From: Thiomicrorhabdus aquaedulcis
GTDB taxonomy: Bacteria > Pseudomonadota > Gammaproteobacteria > Thiomicrospirales > Thiomicrospiraceae
Direction: 5' to 3'
DNA length: 64,000 nt
Assembly (NCBI RefSeq): GCF_004001325.1
Contig: NZ_AP018722.1
Span: 434,001-498,000, forward strand
Part shown: positions 9,824 to 19,361 of the stretch, one piece after another
Layout: every line of letters starts with the position of its first letter
Numbering within the stretch: the first letter of the stretch is position 1
Notes under the pieces: generated by a model
Told to the model about the DNA's origin: nothing
What the model saw: only the letters and a program-made list of their open reading frames with translations
Databases searched by the model: none
Position numbers and translations under genes: made by a program

Positions 9824-9849
9824 ACTATTGACCAGGCCTGGTCAATAGT
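9824..9849. repeat. Dispersed palindrome copy, 26-nt perfect
   Basis: Palindrome centred at 9836/9837 in the 57-bp rplY-pth gap. The flanking ACTA/TAGT extends the 18-mer. Confidence 0.95.
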
Positions 9850-9871
9850 CATTTATATTAAGAGCCGGCGT

Positions 9872-10447
9872 ATGTCATCTGTTCAAATCATTGTTGGTCT
9901 GGGAAACCCAGGCGAAAAATATGAACAGACTCGACATAACGCCGGTTTTTGGTTTGTGGACGAAGTAGCGCGCCAATACGGTGTTGTATTTCGTCCAGAA
10001 CCCAAATTTTCAGGTTTGGCTGCGCGTGTTCAATCTAATGGATTAGACGTGTGGCTGCTAAAACCCGCCACTTTTATGAATCGCAGCGGCCAAGCTATTA
10101 ATGCTCTCGCACACTTTTACAAAGTACCGGTACAAGATATTTTAGTCGTACACGATGAATTGGATTTAGCCCCGGGCGTAGCCAAACTTAAAGTGGGCGG
10201 TGGGCACGGTGGACACAATGGTTTACGCGATACTATCGCCACTATGGGTGGAGATTTTTTGCGTTTGCGCTTAGGCATCGGACATCCCGGACATCGTGAT
10301 CAAGTGGTGGACTATGTGCTAAAAGCGCCGGCTAAATCCGAGCGCGAACTTATTGACGAAGCCATTTATCGCGCCACCAAAATAGTGCCCGAACTGCTGC
10401 GCGGCGAACTGCCTAAGGCAATGAATCAATTACACACGGCCGTTTAA
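9872..10447 (+). CDS. pth: Peptidyl-tRNA hydrolase
   Basis: 191 residues, normal length. Cleaves peptidyl-tRNA released from stalled ribosomes to recycle the tRNA. Visible: GLGNPGEKYEQTRHNAGFW with catalytic His22, KPATFMNRSG, VHDELDLAPG and GGHGGHNGLRD. ATG at 9872 follows AGAGCCGG. It lies between rplY and ychF, with which it is usually linked. Confidence 0.97.
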   Translation: MSSVQIIVGLGNPGEKYEQTRHNAGFWFVDEVARQYGVVFRPEPKFSGLAARVQSNGLDVWLLKPATFMNRSGQAINALAHFYKVPVQDILVVHDELDLAPGVAKLKVGGGHGGHNGLRDTIATMGGDFLRLRLGIGHPGHRDQVVDYVLKAPAKSERELIDEAIYRATKIVPELLRGELPKAMNQLHTAV

Positions 10448-10557
10448 ATAAAATTTTATAACGGTTTACAGCGGTTACACAAGTAACCGCATTGCTTAGC
10501 TTTGTTGCTTGAGCCCATATTAGTAAACTTTTTACGACGTTCTTAAGGAGAAATTCA

Positions 10558-11649
10558 ATGGCCATTAAATGCGGTATTGTAGGCTTACCCAACGTTGGCA
10601 AGTCCACTTTATTTAATGCATTAACCAATGCAGGAATTGAATCGGCCAACTATCCGTTTTGCACCATAGAACCCAACGTGGGCGTGGTGGCCGTGCCCGA
10701 TCCTCGTGAAACGGCATTGGCTGAGATTGTTAAGCCCGAGCGCATTTTATCGGCTACTGTCGATTTTATGGACATAGCAGGCCTAGTAGAAGGCGCGTCA
10801 AAAGGCGAAGGGTTAGGCAATAAATTTTTAGCCAATATTCGTGAAACCGACGCCATTGTCCAAGTTGTACGCTGTTTTGAAAACGACGACATTGTGCACG
10901 TGGCCGGCAAAGTGGATCCACTTTCAGACATCGAAATCATCAACATGGAACTCTCGTTGGCCGACATGGAATCGCTTGAAAAAGCCATTCAGAAAGTTCA
11001 GCGTATTGCCAAAAGCGGTGATAAAGAAGCCTCCGCACGTTTAGCCGTACTTGAAAAGACCCTTGCGGCCGTTGAGAAAGGTATTTTAGTGCGCTTGGTC
11101 GATTTAACCGATGACGAACGTAAAGAATTAAGCGATTTACATTTGTTGACTATCAAGCCCATGATGTACATTGCCAATGTCAATGAAGATGGTTTTAAAA
11201 ACAATCCCATGCTTGATGCCGTTACGCAATTGGCCGAAGAGCAGGGCGCTGTTGTAGTCGCCATTTGTGCGGCCATTGAAGCCGAAATTGCTGAACTTGA
11301 GCCAGAAGATAAAGCCGAATTTTTGCAAGAAATGGGACAAGAAGAGCCTGGTTTAAACCGTGTTATTCGTGCGGCATACGATTTATTAGGACTGCAAACC
11401 TATTTTACTGCTGGCGTAAAAGAAGTGCGCGCCTGGACGGTTAAAAAAGGCGCAACGGCACCGCAAGCCGCCGGTGTTATTCACACCGATTTTGAACGTG
11501 GTTTTATTCGAGCCGAAGTAACGGCTTACCCAGACTATATTCAATTTAAAGGCGATACCGGTGCCAAGGCCGCCGGTAAACAACGTCTAGAAGGCAAAGA
11601 GTACATTGTGCAAGATGGCGATGTGATGCACTTTAGATTTAACGTTTAA
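10558..11649 (+). CDS. ychF: Redox-regulated ATPase YchF (Obg family)
   Basis: 363 residues, the standard size. Walker [10 protein letters not shown] near residues 9-17, [17 protein letters not shown] as switch/G3, a coiled insertion, and a C-terminal TGS domain ([29 protein letters not shown]). Members hydrolyse ATP rather than GTP and bind ribosomes; the physiological role is unsettled. AAGGAG lies just before ATG 10558. Confidence 0.97.
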   Translation: MAIKCGIVGLPNVGKSTLFNALTNAGIESANYPFCTIEPNVGVVAVPDPRETALAEIVKPERILSATVDFMDIAGLVEGASKGEGLGNKFLANIRETDAIVQVVRCFENDDIVHVAGKVDPLSDIEIINMELSLADMESLEKAIQKVQRIAKSGDKEASARLAVLEKTLAAVEKGILVRLVDLTDDERKELSDLHLLTIKPMMYIANVNEDGFKNNPMLDAVTQLAEEQGAVVVAICAAIEAEIAELEPEDKAEFLQEMGQEEPGLNRVIRAAYDLLGLQTYFTAGVKEVRAWTVKKGATAPQAAGVIHTDFERGFIRAEVTAYPDYIQFKGDTGAKAAGKQRLEGKEYIVQDGDVMHFRFNV

Positions 11650-11680
11650 CCGTTAACGCTAAAACGTTCAATAAAAGATA

Positions 11681-11698
11681 TTAACCAGGCCTGGTTAA
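11681..11698. repeat. Dispersed palindrome copy, TTAACC variant
   Basis: TTAACCAGGCCTGGTTAA, perfect, between ychF and the tRNA-Met promoter. It is the last copy before the 16.4-kb stretch without the motif. Confidence 0.93.
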
Positions 11699-11717
11699 AT
11701 AAATAAGCTTATTGGCC

Positions 11718-11745
11718 TTGACATAAAATATAAAATATTTATAAT
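11718..11745 (+). promoter_or_regulatory. Consensus sigma-70 promoter for tRNA-Met
   Basis: TTGACA at 11718-11723 and TATAAT at 11740-11745, 16-nt spacing, ending 14 nt before the tRNA. Confidence 0.88.
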
Positions 11746-11759
11746 ACGCGCACAAATAA

Positions 11760-11836
11760 GGCTACATAGCTCAGCTGGTTAGAGCACATCACTCATAATG
11801 ATGGGGTCCCAAGTTCGAATCTCGGTGTAGCCACCA
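11760..11836 (+). tRNA. tRNA-Met (elongator, anticodon CAU)
   Basis: Acceptor arms GGCTACA and TGTAGCC pair, the anticodon arm is ATCACTCATAATGAT, and CCA is encoded at 11834-11836. The sequence matches elongator methionine tRNA more closely than the initiator. An integrase remnant begins about 210 bp downstream, so this tRNA may have been an integration site. Confidence 0.93.
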
Positions 11837-11847
11837 TATTCATAAAT

Positions 11848-11873
11848 TAAGCGTCCAATGGGCGCTTTTTTTA
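11848..11873 (+). terminator. Terminator after tRNA-Met
   Basis: AAGCGTCC and GGGCGCTT pair around AAT, followed by a T-run. Confidence 0.85.
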
Positions 11874-12046
11874 TGCCTGTCACAACGTAAAATCAACAAC
11901 TTAGAGATATTGTCGTCTTTTGTTGTCTTATCCGTCTTTTGCTAGCTATGATTTTGAATAACAAAATCAATAACAAAATGTCAGATTGTCTTGTTTGTTA
12001 TATTATTTTGTAGAGCTGAAATGTTTTATTCAAAGGAAATGCAGAT

Positions 12047-12427
12047 ATGGCTGGGTCGATCGGAGATATTACAAGAAGAACACCGCAGATATCCACAGAT
12101 AAATTTCTTAAGAGTTTAAAGTCCGCGGATAAGAGTTACAGGATTACCGACGCCGGCTGTAAAGGATTAATGATTGGCGTGACGGCCGCGGGTGGACGGA
12201 ATTGGATTTATCGTTACACTTTTAATAATAAACCCATCAATATGGCGTTAAAGGCAAGTTATCCAGCACTTTCATTGGCTGATGCCTGAGATCGCAGCAG
12301 ATTGTTGCAAGGATTAAAAGCACGTGGCATCAATCCTATTGAGCAACGTCGTAAAACTGAGCAACAGGCAAAGGATAAAACCGTAAAACCCGAGGTGGTG
12401 ACCCTTGAGCAGGCCAGCTCAGTTTGA
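12047..12427 (+). pseudogene. Tyrosine-recombinase (P4-type integrase) N-terminal remnant
   Basis: The translation from 12047 shows the N-terminal DUF4102 arm-binding domain of P4-like integrases (ITDAGCKGLMIGVTAAGGRNWIYRY, SYPALSLADA). An in-frame TGA at 12287 replaces what is usually Arg in LADARDR. The frame then continues as DRSRLLQGLKARGINPIEQRR and ends at 12427. The catalytic domain is gone, so it cannot be active. With tRNA-Met just upstream this looks like the scar of an integrated element, and it marks the left edge of the RuBisCO cluster. No matching att repeat of the tRNA 3' end was seen in the window. Confidence 0.8.
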
Positions 12428-12497
12428 AAAAATTTAGAAATACCAGATTTTTTAACCCAAATCCCCATCTATTCTGATTAGCATTTTGTGTGTTTTT

Positions 12498-12524
12498 AGA
12501 GGCTATTCAACACCTCTTTTTTTA
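12498..12524 (+). terminator. Terminator between integrase remnant and cbbR
   Basis: AGAGG and CCTCT arms with a loop of about 10 nt, followed by seven T. Confidence 0.75.
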
Positions 12525-12667
12525 TGTTTTCACGGTTTGTCATAATTAACCTACCGTTTTTAGTTGGTTTTTTGGTAGTCTTGCAAACTTAATGGGCTGT
12601 TATTGTTTGAAATTCAGCAGGCCTGTTGAGTTGTAATTAGCTTAATCATTTAAATTCAGGAAAGCCT

Positions 12668-13597
12668 ATGCCAAAGAATTTTATTTTAGCGCGCAATGCT
12701 ACGTTACGTCAGCTGCAAGTGTTTGAGTGCATTGGTCGTAAACAGAGTTTTACTAAAGCCGCTGAGGAGTTGCATCTGACGCAACCGACTGTTTCCATGC
12801 AGGTGAAAAAGTTGTCTGAAGTGCTGGATGTAAAGCTGTTTGAGCAAGTGGGAAGGCAAGTTTACCTGACCGAGTCGGGCAGTTATTTGTATGAATCCGC
12901 GAAAAAAATACTCGCTGAACTCAGTAATACCGAAGAGCAAATTAACCGTGTAAAGGGCTTGGCGGGCGGGAGCGTCAAGTTCTCCGTCATTTCTACTTCG
13001 CAGTATTTTGTGCCTAGAATTATCCAAGGGTTTATGGCGAGTTACCCGAATGTGTCGGTGTATATGCAGGTGGGGAACCGTGAAAACTTGGTGCAGCGAA
13101 TTATTGAGAACAAAGATGACTTTTACATTTTAGGTCAGCCACCTGAAGGGTTGAATGTGGAGAGTTTTCAATTGGCTGAGAACCCATTGGCCTTTGTGGT
13201 TAATTCTAAACACCCTCTAGCTAAAAAGAAGAAATTGACGCTAGAAGATGTCAAATACGAACCGTTTTTAATGCGCGAAAAAGGCTCGGGTATTCGCACG
13301 CATATTGAGAATGTGTTTGCTGAAGAGGACTTTGTCCCCAATGTCAAAATGGTGATGGGGGGCAATGAATCGATACGGTTAGGCCTTTTACAAAATTTGG
13401 GTATCTCTGTGGCGTCCTTGCCAACCCTAGTTGAAGACATCGAAAACGGAAATTTATCGATTTTGGACGTAAAAGGTTTTCCAATTATGCGACATTGGTA
13501 CTTAGTTTACCCAAAAGGCAAAACCTTTTCGATTGCCACAGAGAAGCTTGTAGAGCTATTAAAAACCGAAGTTAAAGAGCTTTATAAATGGGTTTAA
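12668..13597 (+). CDS. cbbR: LysR-type regulator CbbR
   Basis: 309 residues. The N-terminal winged helix-turn-helix (TLRQLQVFECIGRKQSFTKAAEELHLTQPTVSMQVKKL) and a periplasmic-binding-like effector domain (SVKFSVISTSQYFVPRIIQGF to the end) are typical of CbbR/RbcR, which activates Calvin-cycle genes in response to metabolites. AGGAAA precedes ATG 12668. It sits 183 bp upstream of cbbM on the same strand rather than divergent, which is unusual for CbbR. Confidence 0.9.
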   Translation: MPKNFILARNATLRQLQVFECIGRKQSFTKAAEELHLTQPTVSMQVKKLSEVLDVKLFEQVGRQVYLTESGSYLYESAKKILAELSNTEEQINRVKGLAGGSVKFSVISTSQYFVPRIIQGFMASYPNVSVYMQVGNRENLVQRIIENKDDFYILGQPPEGLNVESFQLAENPLAFVVNSKHPLAKKKKLTLEDVKYEPFLMREKGSGIRTHIENVFAEEDFVPNVKMVMGGNESIRLGLLQNLGISVASLPTLVEDIENGNLSILDVKGFPIMRHWYLVYPKGKTFSIATEKLVELLKTEVKELYKWV

Positions 13598-13692
13598 TCA
13601 CTTTACATAGATGATTTACTATGCGAAACATCATTTTTCTTGATTTGTTTAATTTTCTAACTCCCCATAAGATGGCCTCACGAAATTTGGAG

Positions 13693-13719
13693 TGAGTCAA
13701 AAACACGTTTTTTGGCTCA
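13693..13719 (+). promoter_or_regulatory. Hairpin between cbbR and cbbM
   Basis: TGAGTCAAAAA (13693-13703) pairs with TTTTTGGCTCA (13709-13719) with one wobble, loop CACGT. It could terminate cbbR transcription or act in the cbbM leader. No separate U-tail follows. Confidence 0.55.
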
Positions 13720-13780
13720 TTGAAAAAAACAGGGAATCTTAGACATCTTGTTTAACCCTTCCTAACTTGAGGTATAGAAA

Positions 13781-15181
13781 ATGGATCAATCGAATCGTTA
13801 TGCTGACTTAATGCTAAAAGAAGAAAACCTAATTGCTGATGATAACCACCTTTTAGTGGCATATCGTCTAAAACCAGCTCCTGGTTATGGTTTTCTAGAA
13901 GTAGCGGCTCACATTGCAGCAGAATCTTCTACGGGTACTAACGTAGAGGTGTCTACTACCGATGACTTTACTCGCGGTGTTGATGCGCTTGTTTATGAAA
14001 TCGATGAAGTGGCTTTTGGTGAAAAAGGTGGTCTGATGAAGGTCGCTTATCCGGTCGCTTTATTTGATCCTAACCTAACGGACGGCATTTATAACATTTC
14101 TCACATGTGGTCTCTAATCCTAGGTAACAACCAAGGTATGGGTGATCATGAAGGTTTGCGTATGTTGGATTTTTACGTTCCTGAGAAAATGGTTAAGCGT
14201 TTTGACGGTCCAGCGACAGATATTTCTGATCTTTGGAAAGTATTGGGTCGTCCAGAAGTTGACGGTGGTTACATTGCGGGTACGATTATTAAGCCTAAGT
14301 TAGGTCTTCGTCCTGAGCCATTTGCTAAAGCTTGTTATGATTTTTGGCTTGGTGGTGACTTCATCAAAAACGATGAACCACAAGCTAACCAAGACTTCTG
14401 CCCAATGAAAACCGTTATTCCTTTAGTTGCTGAAACGATGGAACGTGCACAACAAGCAACAGGTCAAGCTAAATTATTCTCTGCTAACATAACCGCTGAC
14501 TTCCACGGCGAAATGATTCACCGAGGTGAGTTCATCCTGAATGAGTTTGCTAAATACGGTAACGAAAAACACGTTGCGTTCTTAGTTGACGGTTTTGTAA
14601 CCGGTCCAGCAGGTGTTACTACAGCACGTCGTGCTTTCCCTGATACTTACCTTCACTTTCACCGTGCAGGTCATGGTGCTTTAACGTCTTATAAGTCACC
14701 AATGGGTATGGATCCATTATGCTACATGAAGTTAGCTCGTTTGATGGGTGCTTCAGGTATCCATACTGGTACGATGGGTTACGGAAAAATGGAAGGTCAC
14801 TCTGGTGAGACTGTTCTTGCTTACATGCTTGAGCGTGATGAGTGTCAAGGGACATACTTCTATCAGAAATGGTACGGTATGAAGCCTACTACGCCAATTA
14901 TTTCTGGTGGTATGAACGCGCTACGTTTACCTGGTTTCTTTGAGAACTTAGGTCACGGTAACGTTATCAACACTTGTGGTGGTGGTTCATTTGGTCACAT
15001 CGACAGCCCAGCGGCTGGTGGTATTTCTCTAGGTCAAGCCTATGACTGTTGGAAAACAGGTGCAGATCCTATTGAATACGCTAAAGAGCACCCAGAATTT
15101 GCTCGCGCATTTGAATCTTTCCCTAGTGATGCAGATAAATACTACCCAGGTTGGAGAGAGAAACTAGGCGCTCATAAGTAA
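13781..15181 (+). CDS. cbbM: Ribulose bisphosphate carboxylase, form II
   Basis: 466 residues. Fixes CO2 onto RuBP in the Calvin cycle. Form II signatures: [12 protein letters not shown] (Lys171), GGDFIKNDE with carbamylated Lys196 and Mg ligands Asp198/Glu199, [11 protein letters not shown], and [15 protein letters not shown] for phosphate binding. There is no small-subunit gene beside it, as expected for the homodimeric form II enzyme. Codons favour T-ending forms more than the neighbours, consistent with high expression. It is followed by a strong terminator and then by the activase genes cbbQ and cbbO. Confidence 0.99.
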   Translation: MDQSNRYADLMLKEENLIADDNHLLVAYRLKPAPGYGFLEVAAHIAAESSTGTNVEVSTTDDFTRGVDALVYEIDEVAFGEKGGLMKVAYPVALFDPNLTDGIYNISHMWSLILGNNQGMGDHEGLRMLDFYVPEKMVKRFDGPATDISDLWKVLGRPEVDGGYIAGTIIKPKLGLRPEPFAKACYDFWLGGDFIKNDEPQANQDFCPMKTVIPLVAETMERAQQATGQAKLFSANITADFHGEMIHRGEFILNEFAKYGNEKHVAFLVDGFVTGPAGVTTARRAFPDTYLHFHRAGHGALTSYKSPMGMDPLCYMKLARLMGASGIHTGTMGYGKMEGHSGETVLAYMLERDECQGTYFYQKWYGMKPTTPIISGGMNALRLPGFFENLGHGNVINTCGGGSFGHIDSPAAGGISLGQAYDCWKTGADPIEYAKEHPEFARAFESFPSDADKYYPGWREKLGAHK

Positions 15182-15217
15182 TCGAGTTTTGATTATTCTA
15201 TGAACGATTAGTAAAAG

Positions 15218-15253
15218 AACCTCTACCTATGACTTATGGGTAGGGGTTTTTTT
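15218..15253 (+). terminator. Terminator after cbbM
   Basis: CCTCTACC (15220-15227) pairs with GGTAGGGG (15239-15246), followed by seven T. It probably makes cbbM a strong monocistronic message with partial read-through to cbbQ. Confidence 0.88.
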
Positions 15254-15400
15254 ATAACAAAATAATACCATTTAAATACTAGGTTATTTATGACTTTGTT
15301 TTATGCCTAAAATGCAGTCATAAATCACTTTTCAGATCATTTTTCAAATCATTTTTCAAAAATAGAATTTTTAATCATTAATGTCACGGGGAACACAGGC

Positions 15401-16201
15401 ATGGATATTTCACAATACAAAATTGAAAACGAACCATTTTACGATGCACAATCAAATGAAGTTGAGCTATACAAAGCCGCCTATGGTGGACGTCTACCCG
15501 TGATGGTCAAAGGACCAACTGGGTGCGGTAAATCTCGTTTTGTTGAGCATATGGCTTGGAAATTGAATAAACCGATCATCACTGTTTCTTGTAACGAGGA
15601 CATTACAGCCGCCGATTTGGTTGGACGTTATTTGTTAGATGCCAACGGTACACGTTGGGTAGATGGCCCTTTAACTATGGCCGCTCGCTATGGTGCAATT
15701 TGCTACCTGGATGAAATTGTTGAAGCACGTCAAGACACCATGGTGGTGATCCATGCGTTAACCGACCATCGTCGTGAATTATCATTAGATAAAAAGGGTG
15801 AGTTAATCAAAGCGCATCCCGATTTCCAACTAGTGATTTCTTATAACCCAGGTTATCAGTCTCTAATGAAAGACTTAAAACAGTCTACTAAGCAGCGTTT
15901 TTGTGCATTAAATTTTAATTATGCGGATGCCGAAACCGAAGCACACATTCTTCAAAAAGAGGGAAGTATTGATGCCGAAACCGCCAAGAAATTAGTTCAA
16001 ATTGGTGAATCGGCACGTAAATTAAAAGGGCACGGCTTAGATGAAGGTATCTCAACTCGTCTAATGGTGTACGCGGCAATTTTAATCAATAATGGTATTT
16101 CACCGATAGAAGCTTGCAAAATGGCAATGGTTTGTCCCATTACCGATGATGCCGACATTCGCGAAACGTTGGATAACGCAATCGAAATGATCTTTGGTTA
16201 A
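15401..16201 (+). CDS. cbbQ: CbbQ-type AAA+ ATPase (RuBisCO activase subunit)
   Basis: 266 residues, MoxR/NorQ family. Walker A GPTGCGKS at 38-45, Walker B CYLDEIVEA, sensor region ISYNPGYQ, and a C-terminal CbbQ_C domain. CbbQ hexamers work with CbbO to release inhibitory sugar phosphates from RuBisCO. The position after cbbM identifies this as the form II-associated pair, as described for Hydrogenovibrio and Acidithiobacillus. ATG 15401 follows a GGGGAA site. Confidence 0.96.
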   Translation: MDISQYKIENEPFYDAQSNEVELYKAAYGGRLPVMVKGPTGCGKSRFVEHMAWKLNKPIITVSCNEDITAADLVGRYLLDANGTRWVDGPLTMAARYGAICYLDEIVEARQDTMVVIHALTDHRRELSLDKKGELIKAHPDFQLVISYNPGYQSLMKDLKQSTKQRFCALNFNYADAETEAHILQKEGSIDAETAKKLVQIGESARKLKGHGLDEGISTRLMVYAAILINNGISPIEACKMAMVCPITDDADIRETLDNAIEMIFG

Positions 16202-16218
16202 TTAATCGTTTATTCATA

Positions 16219-16353
16219 TTAACCACGAAGGCACGAAGGCACGAAGATAATCGAGTTTATTGATGTTAGATCCAAAAATATAAACTCGCTATTTTAGCCT
16301 TCTCTTTCGTTATTCTAAATAAACACTTCGTGTCTTCGTGTCTTCGTGGTTTA
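16219..16353. repeat. Long inverted repeat between cbbQ and cbbO
   Basis: Arms of 28 nt at 16219-16246 and 16326-16353 match with 3 mismatches (two would be G-U in RNA). Each arm is itself built from ACGAAGGC-like 8-mers, separated by 79 nt. It fills most of the 184-bp gap and could form a stable hairpin that protects the cbbQ message or limits cbbO. Confidence 0.85.
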
Positions 16354-16385
16354 CCCATAAGGCACTTCATGACAGAGAGAAATGA

Positions 16386-18652
16386 ATGATGAATGAAGAA
16401 TTGTTAGCCGAATACCAACATAAATTTAAGTGTAAATTTCCAAAAGCGTTAGAACTGTTTCCAAAGCTTCTTGAGCATGCTGTAAATTCCTTGCCACCGC
16501 ACAAGGTTGAGGCGTATTTAGAGGGTGCTAACTTTTTGTGCATGATTGGACAAGGCGTTGAACCGGTATTGGTTTACATGGAAGTGATGCCAGAAATCAC
16601 CGCACACTTTGGTCCTGGCACCAACAAGATGATTGCCGATTACAGTTATCAACTGGCTCGTAGTCCCAATAAAAAAGCGTTAATTCCTTTTTTATCAACC
16701 TTGGGAAGCGTGTGCCGTCGTATTGATCGCATTGAAGAGCTTGAGTTATACCTACAAATCATTGATGAGTATGTCGACAAAACCCAAACCGTTATTCACG
16801 GCCATCACTCTTTGTATGAAAGCCCAGGAATGATTGCGCTGTTAGAGTCAATGCCTCAACTTATCTCAAAATTATGCTTAAACGGTATTCGCAACTTTAT
16901 TGATTACGGTGCACGAAACTATCTGAATGCCCCGGATGAACAGATTGCGTATTTTCAACTTAAGTCACAAGATGCGAAAAGTATCATTACTCGTGAGCGC
17001 GCAGGCACTAATTTTAAAGATGTTGAACGGCATATAGACATGCTAAAAAGCTGTATGTGGGATTGCGATTTACCCTTCAAAACCTTTGCTACTGCTTTTG
17101 ATCAATTACGCAAACCTGTGCCTTATCTTGATGAACAACTCCTTGCAGTACCTGATGTTTACGATGAGGAAAATGGGGTCTCAGGACTGGATCGTTACCG
17201 TGCGACGGTTGCGCATATGCTCGCGCACAAAACGTGGTCGGGTAAATTAATGGCCGATAACTACGCACCGCAAATGCAGTTATTTATCTCTGTGTTTGAA
17301 GATTGTCGTGTTGAATACTTAGCCATGCAGCGTTATCCCGGTCTAAGAAAATTGTTTATGGCTTTACACCCATACCCAAAAAAAGGCGCGTGCGATGACT
17401 CTAAACAGTCCTGTGTTCGCTACCGTGCTACACGTATGTCACGTGCCTTATTAGATGAGAATTTTGACACTGAAAACCCTCTTTTAGAGGAGTTTCGTGA
17501 ACGTTTTAACAAGATTATGCTTGAGAAAGGGAAGAATTCGACCACTCAAGACATGTCTGAGTTAGGGATTGATTTCTATGTGAAATCGCGTAAACAGTCG
17601 TCTGATAGTTTGCCTGGCGTGTTTTTTGACGATACCGAAGTCTCTTATCGCGATGATAATCGCTGCATGTGGTTCTATTATGAAGAATACGATGAACCTG
17701 ATGAAATAATGCCTAATGAGTATGAAAACGAAGAGCGAATTATCGAAAACGAAGGGGATCTTCCGCCAAGGCACTATGATGAGTGGGACTACGTTTCAGA
17801 AAGTTATCGTCCGGATTGGACAACCGTCTATGAACGTCTTCATCCTTCTGGAGATGCGGGTAAGATTGATCGCTTAATGGAAAAACATGGCGATTTAGCT
17901 AAGCGTTTGAAAAAAATGATTGAGATGCTTAAACCACAAAATAAAAAGCGTATTCGCTTTCAAGAAGAGGGTGAAGAGCTGGATTTAGATGTAGCTTTGC
18001 GCTCAATGATTGACTTTAAAAGCGGACAAGCGCCAGATCCTCGTATCAACTATAGCCATACAACGGACAGTCGTAGTATTGCGGTTATGCTGTTGGTCGA
18101 TACTTCACAGTCATTAAATGAACGCAATCAAGAAACCGGACAAACTTTACTCGAGCTTTCTGAAGAAGCCCTGGCTATAACGGCTTGGACGATTGAACAG
18201 CTCGGTGATAAGTTTGCCATTGCAGGTTTTTGTTCTGACACACGTCATGAAGTGCGTTACCAACATATCAAAGGTTATTCAGAAGGTTATACCGATGAGG
18301 TCAAAGCCCGCATTGCGGGAATGGAAGCCTCTTATTCAACTCGAATGGGAGCGGCTATGCGTCATGCGGCTCACTATCTGGAAGCCCAAAAAGCTGAGAA
18401 AAAACTTTTGTTGGTTTTAACCGATGGTGAGCCTGCGGATGTGGATGCTAAAGACCCTAAAATGCTCATTCAAGATACTCATAAAGCGGTTGAAGAGTTG
18501 CAAGGTAAAGGCATATACACATATTGCATTACGGTTGATCCAAAGGCCGATGAATATGTTGCCGATATTTTGGTAATCAATATACCGTGATTGACCATGT
18601 AGAAAAATTACCTGAGTTGCTTCCGCAAGTCTTTATGAAATTAACCCATTAA
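16386..18652 (+). CDS. cbbO: CbbO, von Willebrand A-domain activase partner (frameshifted)
   Basis: CbbO is the adaptor that links the CbbQ ring to RuBisCO. It has a long N-terminal region of unknown fold and a C-terminal vWA domain with the MIDAS motif DTSQS near residue 572, plus LTDGEPADVDAKDP. The frame ends early at 18590 as ADILVINIP. With one more T in the four-T run at about 18569-18572 it continues as FGNQYTVIDHVEKLPELLPQVF and stops at 18652, giving 755 residues. ATG at 16386 or 16389 are both possible. Confidence 0.94.
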
Positions 18653-18694
18653 CAATGACTGTTTATGCTCAGGTCTTTAAGTAAGGAATATCTT

Positions 18695-19132
18695 ATGGAA
18701 CCCATCATCACCGTTCGTTCGGTATTTGATTTTCGTGGTGAAACTTTTTGCTATGAGTCAGATATTGCATTGCCACCAAGTATTGATGACATAGATTTAT
18801 TCTTGGAGCAACTTCCTAATAGAGTCGCAAAACAGAATCAATTAGATGTGATTTCTTATAAATTTGAGATATTGCAATCGACTGATATGGAAGTCATTCG
18901 CTTTCAATCGCGCATTGAGTCGAATGAAGTGAATCTGCCGATGTATATTGAAGAATTTCTTGAAATCTATCAAGAGATCGGTTCAGAGTCTTATCTTCTA
19001 ACCATTGCAGAAAACTATCAACTGAATGTCGATGAAAACCCGCAGATAGCTCAAGCGCTTAAAGAAGCTTATCAATTAGGAAATACTTATAAACCAAAGA
19101 AAAGAAAGCCTACTAATAATGGTTGGTGCTAA
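18695..19132 (+). CDS. Unknown protein of the cbbMQO cluster
   Basis: 145 residues. The start at 18695 (MEPIITVRSVFDFRGE) is chosen because AAGGAA lies about 7 nt before it. It is acidic overall with a basic tail (YKPKKRKPTNNGWC), no signal peptide and no membrane segment. I do not recognise a family. It follows cbbO by 42 bp on the same strand and is the last gene before a 229-bp gap, so it is probably co-transcribed with cbbQO. A role with RuBisCO activation is inferred only from position. Confidence 0.8.
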   Translation: MEPIITVRSVFDFRGETFCYESDIALPPSIDDIDLFLEQLPNRVAKQNQLDVISYKFEILQSTDMEVIRFQSRIESNEVNLPMYIEEFLEIYQEIGSESYLLTIAENYQLNVDENPQIAQALKEAYQLGNTYKPKKRKPTNNGWC

Positions 19133-19361
19133 GTTCATTGCCTTAACACACTGTAATCCCGCCATTTTTAACCGATGTTAAAAGTGAATTCTACCTGTTA
19201 CGTCAGTTATGTCGATTTTTAAGTTGCTGGCGATATAACTACGTCTATTTACAAAAATAATTGGGTTTAAACAGGCTGCAGGTTTATGATAGAGAGTTGT
19301 TTGCGAATGATTGGGTGTTTCGCATTATCAGGTTAAGACTTTACTAATAAAAGGAATTAGG

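Noticed and set aside
11837-12046. attL/attR pair from the tRNA-Met 3' end
   Set aside because: No second copy of the tRNA end was found in the window.
12610-12632. AGCAGGCCTGTT upstream of cbbR as a palindrome copy
   Set aside because: It shares only AGGCCT and two flanking bases; it is not the CCAGGCCTGG core.
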